Position numbers and translations under genes: made by a program. Source: an uncultured Bacilli bacterium (GTDB lineage Bacteria > Bacillota_I > Bacilli_A > RF39 > UBA660). From it: a stretch of 51,083 nt of DNA. The notes beneath the pieces are model-generated. The model was not told the origin of the DNA and made no database searches. It worked only from the letters and a program-made list of their open reading frames with translations. The DNA lies in contig CALVYD010000011.1 of NCBI GenBank assembly GCA_944371995.1, forward strand, positions 1-51,083, given 5' to 3'. Below are positions 32,611 through 42,448 of this stretch, one piece after another. Position 1 is the stretch's first letter, and each line of letters begins with the position of its first letter.

Positions 32611-33375
32611 ATGGATAGTTTATATTTAATTATCTTTTTTATTTTAGGATTATTTTTTGGTGGCCTTTATACAGTTATAGGTAGTAGGCTTGCTGAAGAT
32701 GATTATCATTTTTTTCCTTATCGATGTAAGGAATGTTCTCATAGTCTTAGCTTTTTTGATTCTATTCCCATTTTTTCTTATTTATTTTTGAAGGGAAAGT
32801 GTAGGTATTGCCATAAACCTATTGATATTATGGAAATACTAATGGAATTTTTTACGGGAATTTTGTTTGCTGTATCCTATTATAGTTTTGGTTTTTCTTA
32901 TGAATTACTTATTGCTTTAGGTATTGTTTCTTTACTAATAATTATTACTGTTAGTGATCTTAACTATTTAATTATTCCAGATGAAGTGTTGTTGTTCTTT
33001 GCTATTTATTTTATTATTTTCCAATTTTTATCTTCAGGTATATCGGGAGTTATTACTCATATTTTGACGGGTGTATTTTTATTTTTATTGATGTATGTAA
33101 TTATGTGGTTCGGGGAGAAAGCCTTAAAAAAAGAAAGTTTAGGTGGAGGAGACGTTAAGATGATGTTTTTATTTGGACTTGTCTTAGATCCTTTACTTGG
33201 AACGATTGCTGTATTTTTAGGAAGTGTTTTGGCTTTACCAATGTCTTTATTTTTACTTTATAAAAATCATGAGAAAGTTATTCCTTTCGGACCATTTTTA
33301 TTAATTGCCTTTACATTTTTATATTTTACTAAGATAACTCCTTCTATGATTATTTCTTGGCTTCAATTTACATAG
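32611..33375 (+). CDS. pilD: Prepilin peptidase / N-methyltransferase (PilD/ComC)
   Basis: 254 residues with about seven to eight membrane helices. Cuts the class III leader after Gly and, in full family members, methylates the new N-terminus. Catalytic Asp residues: D116 in VSDLNYLIIPDE and D181 in LGGGDVKM. The cytoplasmic zinc loop of bifunctional members is present: C39-x2-C42 and C64-x2-C67. The RBS AAGGAGG is ideal and starts within the pilC stop codon. Its substrates here should be the two prepilins at 21366 and 22023. Confidence 0.94.
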   Translation: MDSLYLIIFFILGLFFGGLYTVIGSRLAEDDYHFFPYRCKECSHSLSFFDSIPIFSYLFLKGKCRYCHKPIDIMEILMEFFTGILFAVSYYSFGFSYELLIALGIVSLLIIITVSDLNYLIIPDEVLLFFAIYFIIFQFLSSGISGVITHILTGVFLFLLMYVIMWFGEKALKKESLGGGDVKMMFLFGLVLDPLLGTIAVFLGSVLALPMSLFLLYKNHEKVIPFGPFLLIAFTFLYFTKITPSMIISWLQFT

Positions 33376-33431
33376 AAGAAGTACTATCTTTTTTTTTAAA
33401 TTTATTGTACGATAGTTGGTAGGTGATTGGA

Positions 33432-34736
33432 ATGAAAAACAGAACGATTTTACCTGCGGATACCTATATTGTTATTAATAAGACTGTACTTAATGATTCT
33501 GATAAGAAACTTATTAGTATGCTTTACCAACCAATTATAGGATATACTGCAGTTTCTTTATATTTTACTTTGTTAGATGATTTGGATAAGTTGGAGGTTA
33601 TGAGTGGTGATTTAACACATCATCATTTGATGGCTACTATGCAATTGAGGCTGGAAGATATTGTGATTGCTAGAGAGAAATTAGAAGCATGTGGTCTTTT
33701 AAAAACTTATTATAAGACTGGAAATATTAATCAATATGTTTATTTAATTTATTCACCAATGTCTGCTCATGAGTTTTTAACTCATCCTATATTAAATGTT
33801 GTATTGTTTAATAATTTAGGTAAAAAAGAATATGAAAGAATTGTTAATTATTATAAAATTCCACGTATTAATCTAAAAGATTATGAAGACATTACTTCTT
33901 CTTTTGATGAGGTTTTTACTTCAGTTCGTGGCAATACTTTTGAAGTTAATCAAGATATTACAAAAAGGGATATTAATAATATTTTGCTTAATAAAGGAAT
34001 TGATTTTAATTTACTTATTTCTAGTATTCCTAGTAGTATGGTTCATGAAAAATGTTTTTCTAAAGAGACTAAAGAATTTATTAATGCTCTTAGTTTTACG
34101 TATCAATTAGATACGCTTGCGATGCAGGGATTGGTACGAGATTCTTTGAATGAAAAAGGGATGATTGATAAGACTCTTCTTAGAAAAAGTTGTCGAGAGT
34201 ATTATCAATTTGAACATAATGGAGATTTACCTACGTTGATTTATAATAAGCAACCTGATTATTTGAAAAAGCCGGCAGGAGATCATTCTAAATGGGCTAA
34301 AATGGTATATGCTTTTGAGAATTTGACTCCATATCAATTTTTGAAAGCAAAGTATAAAGGTGCAGAACCAACAGATAGGGATAAACGGTTAATTGAAAAT
34401 TTGTTAGTTAATCAAAAGTTAAATCCTGGTGTTGTCAATGTATTAATTGCTTATGTTTTAAAGATTAATCATGAGCAGTTAAAGAAAAGTTATGTAGAAG
34501 CGATTGCTGGACAATGGAAGAGATTAAATATAGAAACGGTAGAAGATGCTATGAAGATAGCAGAGAAAGAACATAAAAAGGTGAAGCGTGCATTTGAGAA
34601 AAATAAGACAACTAAGAGTAATAATACAAAGAAAGAAGCGAATTTGCCAGCTTGGTTTGACAAAGATTTGGAAAATGAAGAAACTAGTAAGGAAGAGGTT
34701 GAAGAGTTGAATAAGATTTTAGAAGAATTAGTATAG
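33432..34736 (+). CDS. dnaB: Replication initiation and membrane attachment protein DnaB (Bacillus type)
   Basis: 434 residues. Helicase loader-type protein of Bacilli (not the helicase called DnaB in E. coli), which works with DnaD and DnaI in loading the replicative helicase at the origin. The N-terminal winged-helix region is recognisable in ADTYIVINKTVLNDSDKKLI and MLYQPIIGYTAVSLYFTLL. The C-terminal DnaB/DnaD region has TPYQFLKAKYKG and LNPGVVNVLIAYVLKINHEQ then KSYVEAIAGQWKRLNI, the conserved tail motif. It ends in a coiled, charged tail. ATG 33432 is preferred over GTG 33423 by spacing from AGGTGATT. dnaI, its usual next gene, is not here. Confidence 0.88.
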   Translation: MKNRTILPADTYIVINKTVLNDSDKKLISMLYQPIIGYTAVSLYFTLLDDLDKLEVMSGDLTHHHLMATMQLRLEDIVIAREKLEACGLLKTYYKTGNINQYVYLIYSPMSAHEFLTHPILNVVLFNNLGKKEYERIVNYYKIPRINLKDYEDITSSFDEVFTSVRGNTFEVNQDITKRDINNILLNKGIDFNLLISSIPSSMVHEKCFSKETKEFINALSFTYQLDTLAMQGLVRDSLNEKGMIDKTLLRKSCREYYQFEHNGDLPTLIYNKQPDYLKKPAGDHSKWAKMVYAFENLTPYQFLKAKYKGAEPTDRDKRLIENLLVNQKLNPGVVNVLIAYVLKINHEQLKKSYVEAIAGQWKRLNIETVEDAMKIAEKEHKKVKRAFEKNKTTKSNNTKKEANLPAWFDKDLENEETSKEEVEELNKILEELV

Positions 34737-35198
34737 GTTATATTTAGGTAAAATAAATCAAGATAAAGTATGCAATATGAATTTTGTTTCTTGGATATAG
34801 GGTTTCGTTTACAGTTTCTTGATTTTTTTGTTTTCTTAAAAAATGGAAGTTATTAATTTATGTTAGCAATTTGTATTGTTAATTAAAAAGATAATGGATT
34901 TATAGACGATGAAAAATTATACATTTCTTAGAACAGATACTACTGTAGAATTGAAGAAACTATATTATGAAAGTATAAAAAACATTTTCATTGCTGACGT
35001 ATCATGTGTTTGTAACAGATTATGGATAGAGCATATAGAACTGAAATGGAATGCTTTTATACATATAAAAATGGTCGATGATATCAAAATAGAAATTCGT
35101 AAGATTTTCTAATGTTTTTTTCTAATTTTAATTGTAACTTCTTATTAAAAAACTATAAAACTATTCTAAAATATATTATAATAAATATAGGTGATTGT
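34737..35198 (+). other. Gene-poor stretch with one doubtful frame
   Basis: About 460 bases between dnaB and the glycosyltransferase. A 67-codon frame (34909-35112, MKNYTFLRTDTTVELKKLYY at its start) has no RBS, an unusual amount of Cys and Trp and codon choices (GTC, GAC, ATC) unlike the neighbours; it may be a remnant or chance. Upstream, AATCAAGA near 34756 and TCTTGATT near 34817 could pair with a long loop before a T run, a weak terminator candidate. At the end, TATAAT at 35177-35182 and AGGTGAT serve the next gene. Confidence 0.4.
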
Positions 35199-36416
35199 AT
35201 GAAAAAAATTAAAGATATCATTTGTTCTCATAAGTTTGTTATTTTTCTTTTTTTCTTTTCTTTATTAATTAGAGTTGTTGCTGTTTGTTTGATTCATACA
35301 CCAGTTATTTCGGATTTTAAAACGATGTATGATGCTTCTTTGGAGTTAGTTCATCATACTGATAGTTATAAATCATCTATTTATTTTCTTAACTGGGCAT
35401 ATCAAATGGGACATGTTATTTATCAATCTTTTCTTCTATCTATTATTAATAGTGTTTTATTTTTAAAAATTGTAAATTGTGTTATCAGTTCTTTTACAGT
35501 TGTTTTTATTTATTTGATTAGTAAAGAATTATCTAATAAAAAAGCTGCTGGTATTATAGGTATTATTTACTCTGTTTTTTTATTTTCTTTGTTATTAAAT
35601 ACGGTATTAACTAATCAGATTCTTCCTATGTTATTATTGTTGATTGCTATTTATATTTGGATTAAGCAAAAAAATATTACAGTACGTAATTCTATTATTA
35701 TTGGTGTATTACTCGCTTTTAGTAATATGCTACGAAGTGAGATTATTGTCGTTATTACCGGGTTTATTCTTTACTTTTTATTTTTGATGTTTATTAAGAA
35801 GAAAGATAAAAAGAAATTATTGGTTAGTCTCCTTTGTATTATTATGTCTTATGTAGTATTAACGCAGGGAACTTCTTATGTATTGAAAGCTACGAATGTT
35901 TCTCCTAATGGTTTGGAAAACACGAACCCTGCTTGGAAGTTTTTAGAAGGATTAAATGTAAAAACAAACGGAATGTATAGTGAAGATGATTCTATAAAAT
36001 ATTCTCATAGTAGAGAAAAAACGGAAAAAGCTTTAAAGAAAAGAATTCAGGAAGATTATTTAGAGTTTCCTAAATTATTTTTAAAGAAAATAAAAGTTGT
36101 TTGGTTAAATTCTGATTTATCTTGGTCTTTAGGACATATTGAAGATCAGGAAAAGGTTCAACCTTATGTAATTGTGAATCAATTCTTTATTTATTTCTTT
36201 TTCATTATGTCTTTATTAAGTATTATTACTATATTTAAAAAGATATATAAGAATCCTCAGTTTTTAATTACTTTTATTTTAATTGTTTATTTTGGTGTTT
36301 ATTTATTGATTGAGGTTATGCCTAGATATGCATATTCTTTACAAATATTAGAAGCTATTCTTGCTAGTGTTACACTGGGATATATTTTGGATAAGAAAAA
36401 GATGCGAAAGGAGTAG
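35199..36416 (+). CDS. GT39-like polytopic membrane glycosyltransferase
   Basis: 405 residues with about ten hydrophobic helices. The first outside loop holds HTPVISDFKTMYDAS, where the Asp (SDF) sits as in the catalytic Asp of GT-C family 39/83 enzymes that use polyprenyl-phosphate sugars. The C-terminal half has a soluble, charged loop (LNVKTNGMYSEDDSIKYS). Expected to glycosylate lipids, teichoic acids or proteins outside the membrane; the acceptor is unknown. ATG 35199 follows AGGTGAT and TATAAT; the frame's earlier start at 35112 lies before the promoter. It is followed after 3 bases by addB. Confidence 0.78.
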   Translation: MKKIKDIICSHKFVIFLFFFSLLIRVVAVCLIHTPVISDFKTMYDASLELVHHTDSYKSSIYFLNWAYQMGHVIYQSFLLSIINSVLFLKIVNCVISSFTVVFIYLISKELSNKKAAGIIGIIYSVFLFSLLLNTVLTNQILPMLLLLIAIYIWIKQKNITVRNSIIIGVLLAFSNMLRSEIIVVITGFILYFLFLMFIKKKDKKKLLVSLLCIIMSYVVLTQGTSYVLKATNVSPNGLENTNPAWKFLEGLNVKTNGMYSEDDSIKYSHSREKTEKALKKRIQEDYLEFPKLFLKKIKVVWLNSDLSWSLGHIEDQEKVQPYVIVNQFFIYFFFIMSLLSIITIFKKIYKNPQFLITFILIVYFGVYLLIEVMPRYAYSLQILEAILASVTLGYILDKKKMRKE

Positions 36417-36419
36417 AGT

Positions 36420-38735
36420 ATGTTACAACTAGAAAATAATATGTTAATTATTTGTCCTAACGAAGAAAAATTAAAGATATTAAGACTGTTAGAGAAAGAA
36501 GATAGACTATATAATTTAAAGTTTATGACGAAAGAAGAATATCTTGGTAATTATTTTTTTACTTATCAAGATAGTGCTATTTTATATTTGATGAAAAAGT
36601 ACCATTATAAAGTAGATGTATGTCGTGTATATTTAAGTTATCTTTATGTTATTGATGATAATAAAAAGTATAACAATAAAAAGTTAGTCTTTTTGCAACA
36701 ATTAAAAAATGAATTAAAAGAGCAGGGATTGTTGGAGTATAATCCTGTTTTTAAAGAGTATTTAGAAGATAAAAAGAAAGTAGTGTTAAATTATCCTAGA
36801 TTAGACTTATTTGAACGCATTGCTTTAGGTATTGATGAGATAGAAAAAGTAGAGAGTAAAGAGCTTTTTGTTACTGAATATAAAACGATGGAAGAAGAAG
36901 TAAATGGTGTAGCGTTAGAAATATTACATCTTTTAAAGCAGGGTATCGATATTCAAAAAATATATTTAACTAATGTGTCTAGAGATTATTTGTATACGAT
37001 AGATAGAATATTTTCTTATTATAAAATACCAGTTAATTTACCAATGAATTATCCTATTTACGGGAGTGATATCGTTAAAGAGTATTTAAATACTGGAAAT
37101 ATAGATTTGGAAAGTAGTAATAGGATTACTAAAAAGTTAGTGAATATTTTAAATTCTTTAGTTGATTTGGATGATGGAAGTTTAGAATACCATGATTTAT
37201 TAATATCTAAAATAAAGTCTGCTACTATTTCAAATGAAGAGTATTTAGATGCAGTTAATGTAGGCGAGCTTGAAAAGCAAGAATTTTATGATGATGAATA
37301 TGTCTTTGTTTTAGGACTAAACCAAGATAATCTTCCAAAACTTGAAAAAGATACTCAGTATATTTCGGATAAAGATAAGAGTGAAGTATTATTATATTCT
37401 ACAGATCAAAAAAATAAACTTGCTAAAACTTCATTAATGAATATTTTTTCTTCTATTAAAAATCTTTATTTATCTTATAAATTGCAAACACCATTTCAAA
37501 GTATGTATCCTTCTAGTATTATAGAGGAATATAAGATAAAGGTTATGGCAAAAAAAGATGATACTTATTCTTTTAGTAATCGCTATAATGAATTAAGGCT
37601 TGGTGCTAAGTTAGATACTTATTATAGATATCAAGAAATTACTCCTATGTTAAAGGAGTTATATACTCATTACAAAATTCCATATCAGACGTATGATAAT
37701 CAATTTAAAGGGATTAATCATGATACTTATTTAGAACATTTACCATATCCTTTAAAATTATCTTATACAAGTTTGAATTCTTATAATGAGTGTAAGTTTA
37801 AATATTATTTAAATTATGTTTTAAAGTTAAATACTTTTGAAGATACTTTCGCAGCTTTTATAGGTTCTTTATATCATAGAATATTACAGTTGTATAAGAA
37901 TACTAATTTTGATTTTGAAAAAGAATATCAAAAATATTTAGAAAAAAGAGAGTTATCTTTGAAAGAAAAAGTGCTATTAGTTAGATTAAAAAAAGAATTA
38001 TTAGATCTTTTAGAAGAAGAGAGAAAACAAGATTTAATTTTAGGATATAATGATGAATTACATGAAGAAAAAATAGAAATACCGTTAAGAAAAGATATTG
38101 AAGTTGTATTTACTGGAACAATAGATAAGATTATGTATTATAAAAAAATAGAAGATACTTATTTTGCAATTATTGATTATAAATCAGGAACAGTAGATAC
38201 TAGACTTGAAAAAATGAAATACGGGTTGTCTATGCAATTACCAGTATATTTATATTTAATTAATTATTCTAAAGTGTTCGAAAATCCTATTTTTACAGGT
38301 ATTTATTATCAGAATATTTTATTTAATTATCCATCATTTGATCATAAGAGTATGGAAGATATTAAAAAAGATAGAATCAAATTGCAAGGTTATTCTACAG
38401 ATGATTTAAGTATATTAGAACGTTTTGATCCTACCTATGAAAACAGTGAAGTAATTAAGAGTATGAAATATACGGATAAGGGATTTTATCATTATGCTAA
38501 AGTGTTAAATGATAAAGAGGTTTATGATATTATTCGTTATACTAAAAAAGAAGTTTTGAATGGTATGAATAGTATTTTAGACGGAGATTTTGCTATTAAT
38601 CCTAAGATTTATGATGGTAAGAATCTTTCTTGCGAGTTTTGCGGGTTTAAAGATATTTGCTATCATACACAAAAGGATATGGTGTATTTGGACAAAGTCT
38701 CTGATTTATCATTTTTGGAAAGTGAGGGATATTAA
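36420..38735 (+). CDS. addB: ATP-dependent nuclease subunit B (AddB/RexB-like), short form
   Basis: 771 residues. The C-terminal nuclease half is clear: an iron-sulphur cluster of four Cys (C in SYNECKFKYYL and three in CEFCGFKDIC), and the PD-(D/E)xK motif FAIIDYKSG with the Q motif LSMQLPVYLYL. With AddA it resects double-strand breaks for recombination. The N-terminal half is AddB-like, but no Walker A sequence is found; the protein starts LIICPNEEKL where full AddB has a P-loop, and is about 400 residues shorter than Bacillus AddB (1166). RBS AAAGGAG is near ideal. The end overlaps the addA start (TAATG). Confidence 0.87.
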   Translation: MLQLENNMLIICPNEEKLKILRLLEKEDRLYNLKFMTKEEYLGNYFFTYQDSAILYLMKKYHYKVDVCRVYLSYLYVIDDNKKYNNKKLVFLQQLKNELKEQGLLEYNPVFKEYLEDKKKVVLNYPRLDLFERIALGIDEIEKVESKELFVTEYKTMEEEVNGVALEILHLLKQGIDIQKIYLTNVSRDYLYTIDRIFSYYKIPVNLPMNYPIYGSDIVKEYLNTGNIDLESSNRITKKLVNILNSLVDLDDGSLEYHDLLISKIKSATISNEEYLDAVNVGELEKQEFYDDEYVFVLGLNQDNLPKLEKDTQYISDKDKSEVLLYSTDQKNKLAKTSLMNIFSSIKNLYLSYKLQTPFQSMYPSSIIEEYKIKVMAKKDDTYSFSNRYNELRLGAKLDTYYRYQEITPMLKELYTHYKIPYQTYDNQFKGINHDTYLEHLPYPLKLSYTSLNSYNECKFKYYLNYVLKLNTFEDTFAAFIGSLYHRILQLYKNTNFDFEKEYQKYLEKRELSLKEKVLLVRLKKELLDLLEEERKQDLILGYNDELHEEKIEIPLRKDIEVVFTGTIDKIMYYKKIEDTYFAIIDYKSGTVDTRLEKMKYGLSMQLPVYLYLINYSKVFENPIFTGIYYQNILFNYPSFDHKSMEDIKKDRIKLQGYSTDDLSILERFDPTYENSEVIKSMKYTDKGFYHYAKVLNDKEVYDIIRYTKKEVLNGMNSILDGDFAINPKIYDGKNLSCEFCGFKDICYHTQKDMVYLDKVSDLSFLESEGY

Positions 38736-41700
38736 TGCCATCTTGGACACCTGAACAACAACTTGCTATCGATTGTGAAGGAAAAAATATTATTGTATCT
38801 GCAGGTGCTGGTTCTGGTAAGACTGCTGTTTTGACAGAAAGAGTGATTAGAAAATTAAAAAGTGGCGTTCATATTAATGAATTATTAGTTTTAACATTTA
38901 CGAATGCTGCTGCTGCAGAGATGAAAGAGAGAATTAGAAAAGCAATAAGAAAAACTCCTGGTTTAGAAGAAGAAGCAAATCGTATTGATGGTGCTTATAT
39001 TACAACATTCGATTCTTTTGCTTTATCAATTGTTAAAAAGTATCATACGGTAATTAACTGTACAAATAATATTCAAATTACAGATGATGTTGTTATTAAT
39101 ATTAAGAAACAGGAATTATTAGATGAGATTTTAGATGAAAAATATTTATTGCAAGATAAACGTTTTACTAAGCTAGTTCATGATTTTTGTTATAAAGATG
39201 ATAAAGAGTTAAAAAAAGGATTATTAGATATTTATCAAAAAATAGAATTAAAGTATGATAAAGAGCATTTTTTGAATACTTATTTAGATAGTTATACAAA
39301 ATCCTGGGATAACGTGATAGAAGAGTATTTGGATAGTATTCATAAAAGGACTAGACAAATGAGAGAGATTCTTCTGGAGATGTCTAGCTATTTTGATGGT
39401 AAGTATATGACTAAAGTAGAAGACTATTTATATTCCTTTTTAAATAAAGAGACTTATGAAGAACAAAAACAAGCGTTAGATCAATTAGAAAGATTTCCTT
39501 CTCTTCCTAAAAACTCAGATGAAGTGGGGAAAGCGTTAAAGAAGCAACTTACAGAACTATTAGATGAAGTTAAAGATGAGATGACCTATTCCTCTATAGA
39601 AGAGATGAAAAGAGAGTTAGAAAGTACTGTTTCTAATCAAGAAGAAATAATTGATATTTTGAAGGAATTAGATAAGAGACTCTCTAATTATAAAGAGAAA
39701 GAAGAAATTTATAACTTTACAGATATTTCTAGGCTTGCGATTCAGATTGTGTCTGAGCATCAAGAGATTAGAGAAGAATTAACTCATAGTTTTCATGAAA
39801 TTATGGTAGATGAGTATCAGGATACTTCTGATACGCAGGAAGCATTTATTAATCTAATAGCTAATAATAATGTTTATATGGTTGGTGATATTAAACAATC
39901 TATTTATCGTTTTCGTAATGCGAATCCTTATTTATTTAAAGAGAAATATGATACTTATCGTGATACAGATCAAGGCATTAAGATTGATTTGGTTAAGAAC
40001 TTTAGATCAAGAAGAGAGGTACTAGAAGATATTAATTTATTATTTAATCAGTTTATGGATGATGAAATAGGTGGAGCTGATTATCAAGCTTCTCATCAAA
40101 TGGTGTTTGGAAATATGTCTTATGAAGAAAATGGGAAAACTAAAGATAATCATCACATGGAATTATTAACGTATAGCTTTGATAAAACTTCTCCAGTTAC
40201 GAAAGATGAACAAGAGGCATTTATTATAGGGGAAGATATTAAAGAAAAAGTAAATAGTAAATATCAAGTATTTGATAAAGATACGGGTATCGTAAGACCA
40301 ATTGCATATAGTGATTTTGTTATTTTATTAGATAAAAGTAAAAACTTTGAATTATATAAAAAGATATTTGAATATCTGGGAATTCCTCTTTCTATTTTAA
40401 AAGAGGAGTCTCTTAGTAAAGATAATGATATTTTGGTATTAAAGAATTTATTGAATTTAATTGTTAGGATTTCTAAACAAGATGATTTTGATAGCTTAAA
40501 ATATAGTTTTGTTTCGGTTGCTAGAAGTTATTTGTTTGAGCTTACTGATGAGGAAATATATGGTGCTTTAGTAAATGATAAAATGAAGGAGACAACGCTA
40601 TATCAAGTTTGTGAAGAATTAGGGAAAAAGGTTAGGGAGATGTCTGCTAGTGAGTTTTTCTTAACTGTGATTAAGGTAGTTGATTATGAGGGTAAACTAT
40701 TAAAAATTGGTAATATTTCTTCTTTTCAGGTTCGATTAGAATATGTATATAATTTGATTGGTAATTTAGAGACTAATGGTTATACTATTGATGATATTAT
40801 TACTCATCTAGATGCTATTTTTGATAGTGGAGGAGATTTAAAGTTTAATGTCAATACTGATAGTAGTAATAGTTGCAAAATCATGACTATTCATAAATCC
40901 AAGGGATTAGAGTTTCCGATTTGTTATTTTGCGGGATTTGCTTCTAAGTTTAATTTACGTGATTTAAAAGAGAGAATTTTATTTGATAATACGTATGGTA
41001 TTGTTTTACCTATGGTTACTGATTTTTATAAAGATACTATTTTAAAGACTTTGGTGAAAGAAAATGCTAAACAAGAAGAAGTATCTGAAAAAATAAGATT
41101 ATTCTATGTTGCTTTAACTAGAGCAAAAGAAAAGATGATTATGGTTGTAGAAAAAATCGAAGAAGAAGTAGAAAGTAATGGTTTAGTAAGTAGTTCTATT
41201 CGTAGTAAATATAATTCATTTTTATCAATTATCAAAAGTATTTATTCTTCTCTTTTGCCATATGAAAGAGAAGTCAGTGTTAGTCCTTCTAAAGACTACT
41301 TACTATCTAAAAATAATACGGATGAAAATGAATTAAAATTATCTACGGATACGTTAGAAGTAGAGGAGTTAGAAATAGAAAAGATTCCAGTAGAACACAC
41401 AAGATACTCCAAAGATATTCTTCATCTATCTACTAAAGAAGAAAAAGAAAAGATGGAGTTTGGTATCAGAGTACACCAAGTACTAGAACAACTAGACTTC
41501 AAACATCCTAATTTAGAAGGATTATCAGGAAAAATAAAAGAGAAAATAGAAGCTTTCTTAAAAAGTTCTTTCGTAACAGAAAATATCAATGGTACTTTTT
41601 ATCCAGAATATGAATTTATTGATAAAAAAGAAAATACACATGGAATTATGGATTTAGTTATTGAAAATGGAAATAAAATGATTATTATCGATTATAAATT

Positions 41701-41839
41701 AAAAAATATCGATGATCCTAATTATGATAAACAATTAAATGGTTATCGCGAATTTTTAAAAAAGAAAACAAAAAAAGAAGTAGAGTGTTACCTATACTCA
41801 ATCATAGATGAAGATTATCGTAAAGTAAAAGAACAGTAA
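38735..41839 (+). CDS. addA: ATP-dependent helicase/nuclease subunit A (AddA)
   Basis: 1034 residues, UvrD/PcrA-like helicase with C-terminal nuclease. Walker A AGAGSGKT (23-30), the Q motif TPEQQLAI, motif Ia TFTNAAAAEMKERI, Walker B MVDEYQDT, motif III VGDIKQSIYRFRNA, motif V TIHKSKGLEFP and motif VI LFYVALTRAKEKM. The nuclease domain ends with IMDLVIENGNKMIIIDYKLK, holding the D and the DYK of the active site. It is shorter than Bacillus AddA (1232) but all motifs remain. Start ATG 38735 overlaps the addB stop, so translation is coupled. The stop codon lies in the terminator hairpin. Confidence 0.95.
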   Translation: MPSWTPEQQLAIDCEGKNIIVSAGAGSGKTAVLTERVIRKLKSGVHINELLVLTFTNAAAAEMKERIRKAIRKTPGLEEEANRIDGAYITTFDSFALSIVKKYHTVINCTNNIQITDDVVINIKKQELLDEILDEKYLLQDKRFTKLVHDFCYKDDKELKKGLLDIYQKIELKYDKEHFLNTYLDSYTKSWDNVIEEYLDSIHKRTRQMREILLEMSSYFDGKYMTKVEDYLYSFLNKETYEEQKQALDQLERFPSLPKNSDEVGKALKKQLTELLDEVKDEMTYSSIEEMKRELESTVSNQEEIIDILKELDKRLSNYKEKEEIYNFTDISRLAIQIVSEHQEIREELTHSFHEIMVDEYQDTSDTQEAFINLIANNNVYMVGDIKQSIYRFRNANPYLFKEKYDTYRDTDQGIKIDLVKNFRSRREVLEDINLLFNQFMDDEIGGADYQASHQMVFGNMSYEENGKTKDNHHMELLTYSFDKTSPVTKDEQEAFIIGEDIKEKVNSKYQVFDKDTGIVRPIAYSDFVILLDKSKNFELYKKIFEYLGIPLSILKEESLSKDNDILVLKNLLNLIVRISKQDDFDSLKYSFVSVARSYLFELTDEEIYGALVNDKMKETTLYQVCEELGKKVREMSASEFFLTVIKVVDYEGKLLKIGNISSFQVRLEYVYNLIGNLETNGYTIDDIITHLDAIFDSGGDLKFNVNTDSSNSCKIMTIHKSKGLEFPICYFAGFASKFNLRDLKERILFDNTYGIVLPMVTDFYKDTILKTLVKENAKQEEVSEKIRLFYVALTRAKEKMIMVVEKIEEEVESNGLVSSSIRSKYNSFLSIIKSIYSSLLPYEREVSVSPSKDYLLSKNNTDENELKLSTDTLEVEELEIEKIPVEHTRYSKDILHLSTKEEKEKMEFGIRVHQVLEQLDFKHPNLEGLSGKIKEKIEAFLKSSFVTENINGTFYPEYEFIDKKENTHGIMDLVIENGNKMIIIDYKLKNIDDPNYDKQLNGYREFLKKKTKKEVECYLYSIIDEDYRKVKEQ

Positions 41840-41858
41840 TTTTCTACTGTTCTTTTTT
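41828..41858 (+). terminator. Intrinsic terminator enclosing the addA stop codon
   Basis: AAAGAACAGTA (41828-41838) pairs perfectly with TACTGTTCTTT (41845-41855), then TTT. The stop TAA 41837-41839 is in the hairpin. It lies 24 bases before the convergent gene's stop. Confidence 0.85.
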
Positions 41859-41881
41859 AATCAAGAGAGTTCGTTATAAAA

Positions 41882-42430
41882 TTAAATATTTTCTTTAACA
41901 TACTCTTTGTTTTGACCAGTTATTTGTAAAAAAAGTTCATCTCCTAGTAAGTCTTTTAGATAATCATCCATAATTTCTTCTTCATAGTTTTCTAAAGTAA
42001 TGATTGCTTCACTTTTATGTAGTTTTGAATAACTAATATAATAGGTATGTTTTTCACATAATTCTAAGAAAGTATTATTTTTTACGATATCTTCTTCTAA
42101 ATACCAAGTTGGTTCTTCACTATAATAATCAGTAAATGGCTTAATATAGGCTAGCACCAGTCCCTGACGATTTTTTTCTTTTAGTGAATAGGTTATTTCT
42201 TTAGGATATCTAGAATGATATTCATCAATATAAATTGTTTTATTATTTATGGTTTCTTTTTTTAACAAAGTTGGTACTCCAAATATTAATGCTTCATTAT
42301 CTGGTGTATCATAGAATGGATCATAGTCTACACCATTTAATAGGCGAGTTCTTTTGGCACTTTTTAAATATTCTGGAGTTGCAGTTATAACTCCAAAGTA
42401 ATAATCATTAATATCAAGTGTTTTTTTCAT
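41882..42430 (-). CDS. Hypothetical protein co-transcribed with pyrH
   Basis: 182 residues, soluble, acidic and Tyr-rich (DYYFGVITATPEYLK at the start). No family is recognised. It begins 18 bases after the pyrH stop with AGAGG 7 bases upstream, and both genes read leftward, so it is most likely in the pyrH operon. In Bacilli pyrH is normally followed by frr (ribosome recycling factor); the protein here shows no resemblance to Frr. Confidence 0.75.
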   Translation of the reverse strand: MKKTLDINDYYFGVITATPEYLKSAKRTRLLNGVDYDPFYDTPDNEALIFGVPTLLKKETINNKTIYIDEYHSRYPKEITYSLKEKNRQGLVLAYIKPFTDYYSEEPTWYLEEDIVKNNTFLELCEKHTYYISYSKLHKSEAIITLENYEEEIMDDYLKDLLGDELFLQITGQNKEYVKENI

Positions 42431-42448
42431 ATTATACCTCTTAACTAT

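Noticed and set aside
33883-34110. Leu-rich plus-strand frame within dnaB
   Set aside because: Out-of-frame shadow of the dnaB coding sequence with no RBS.
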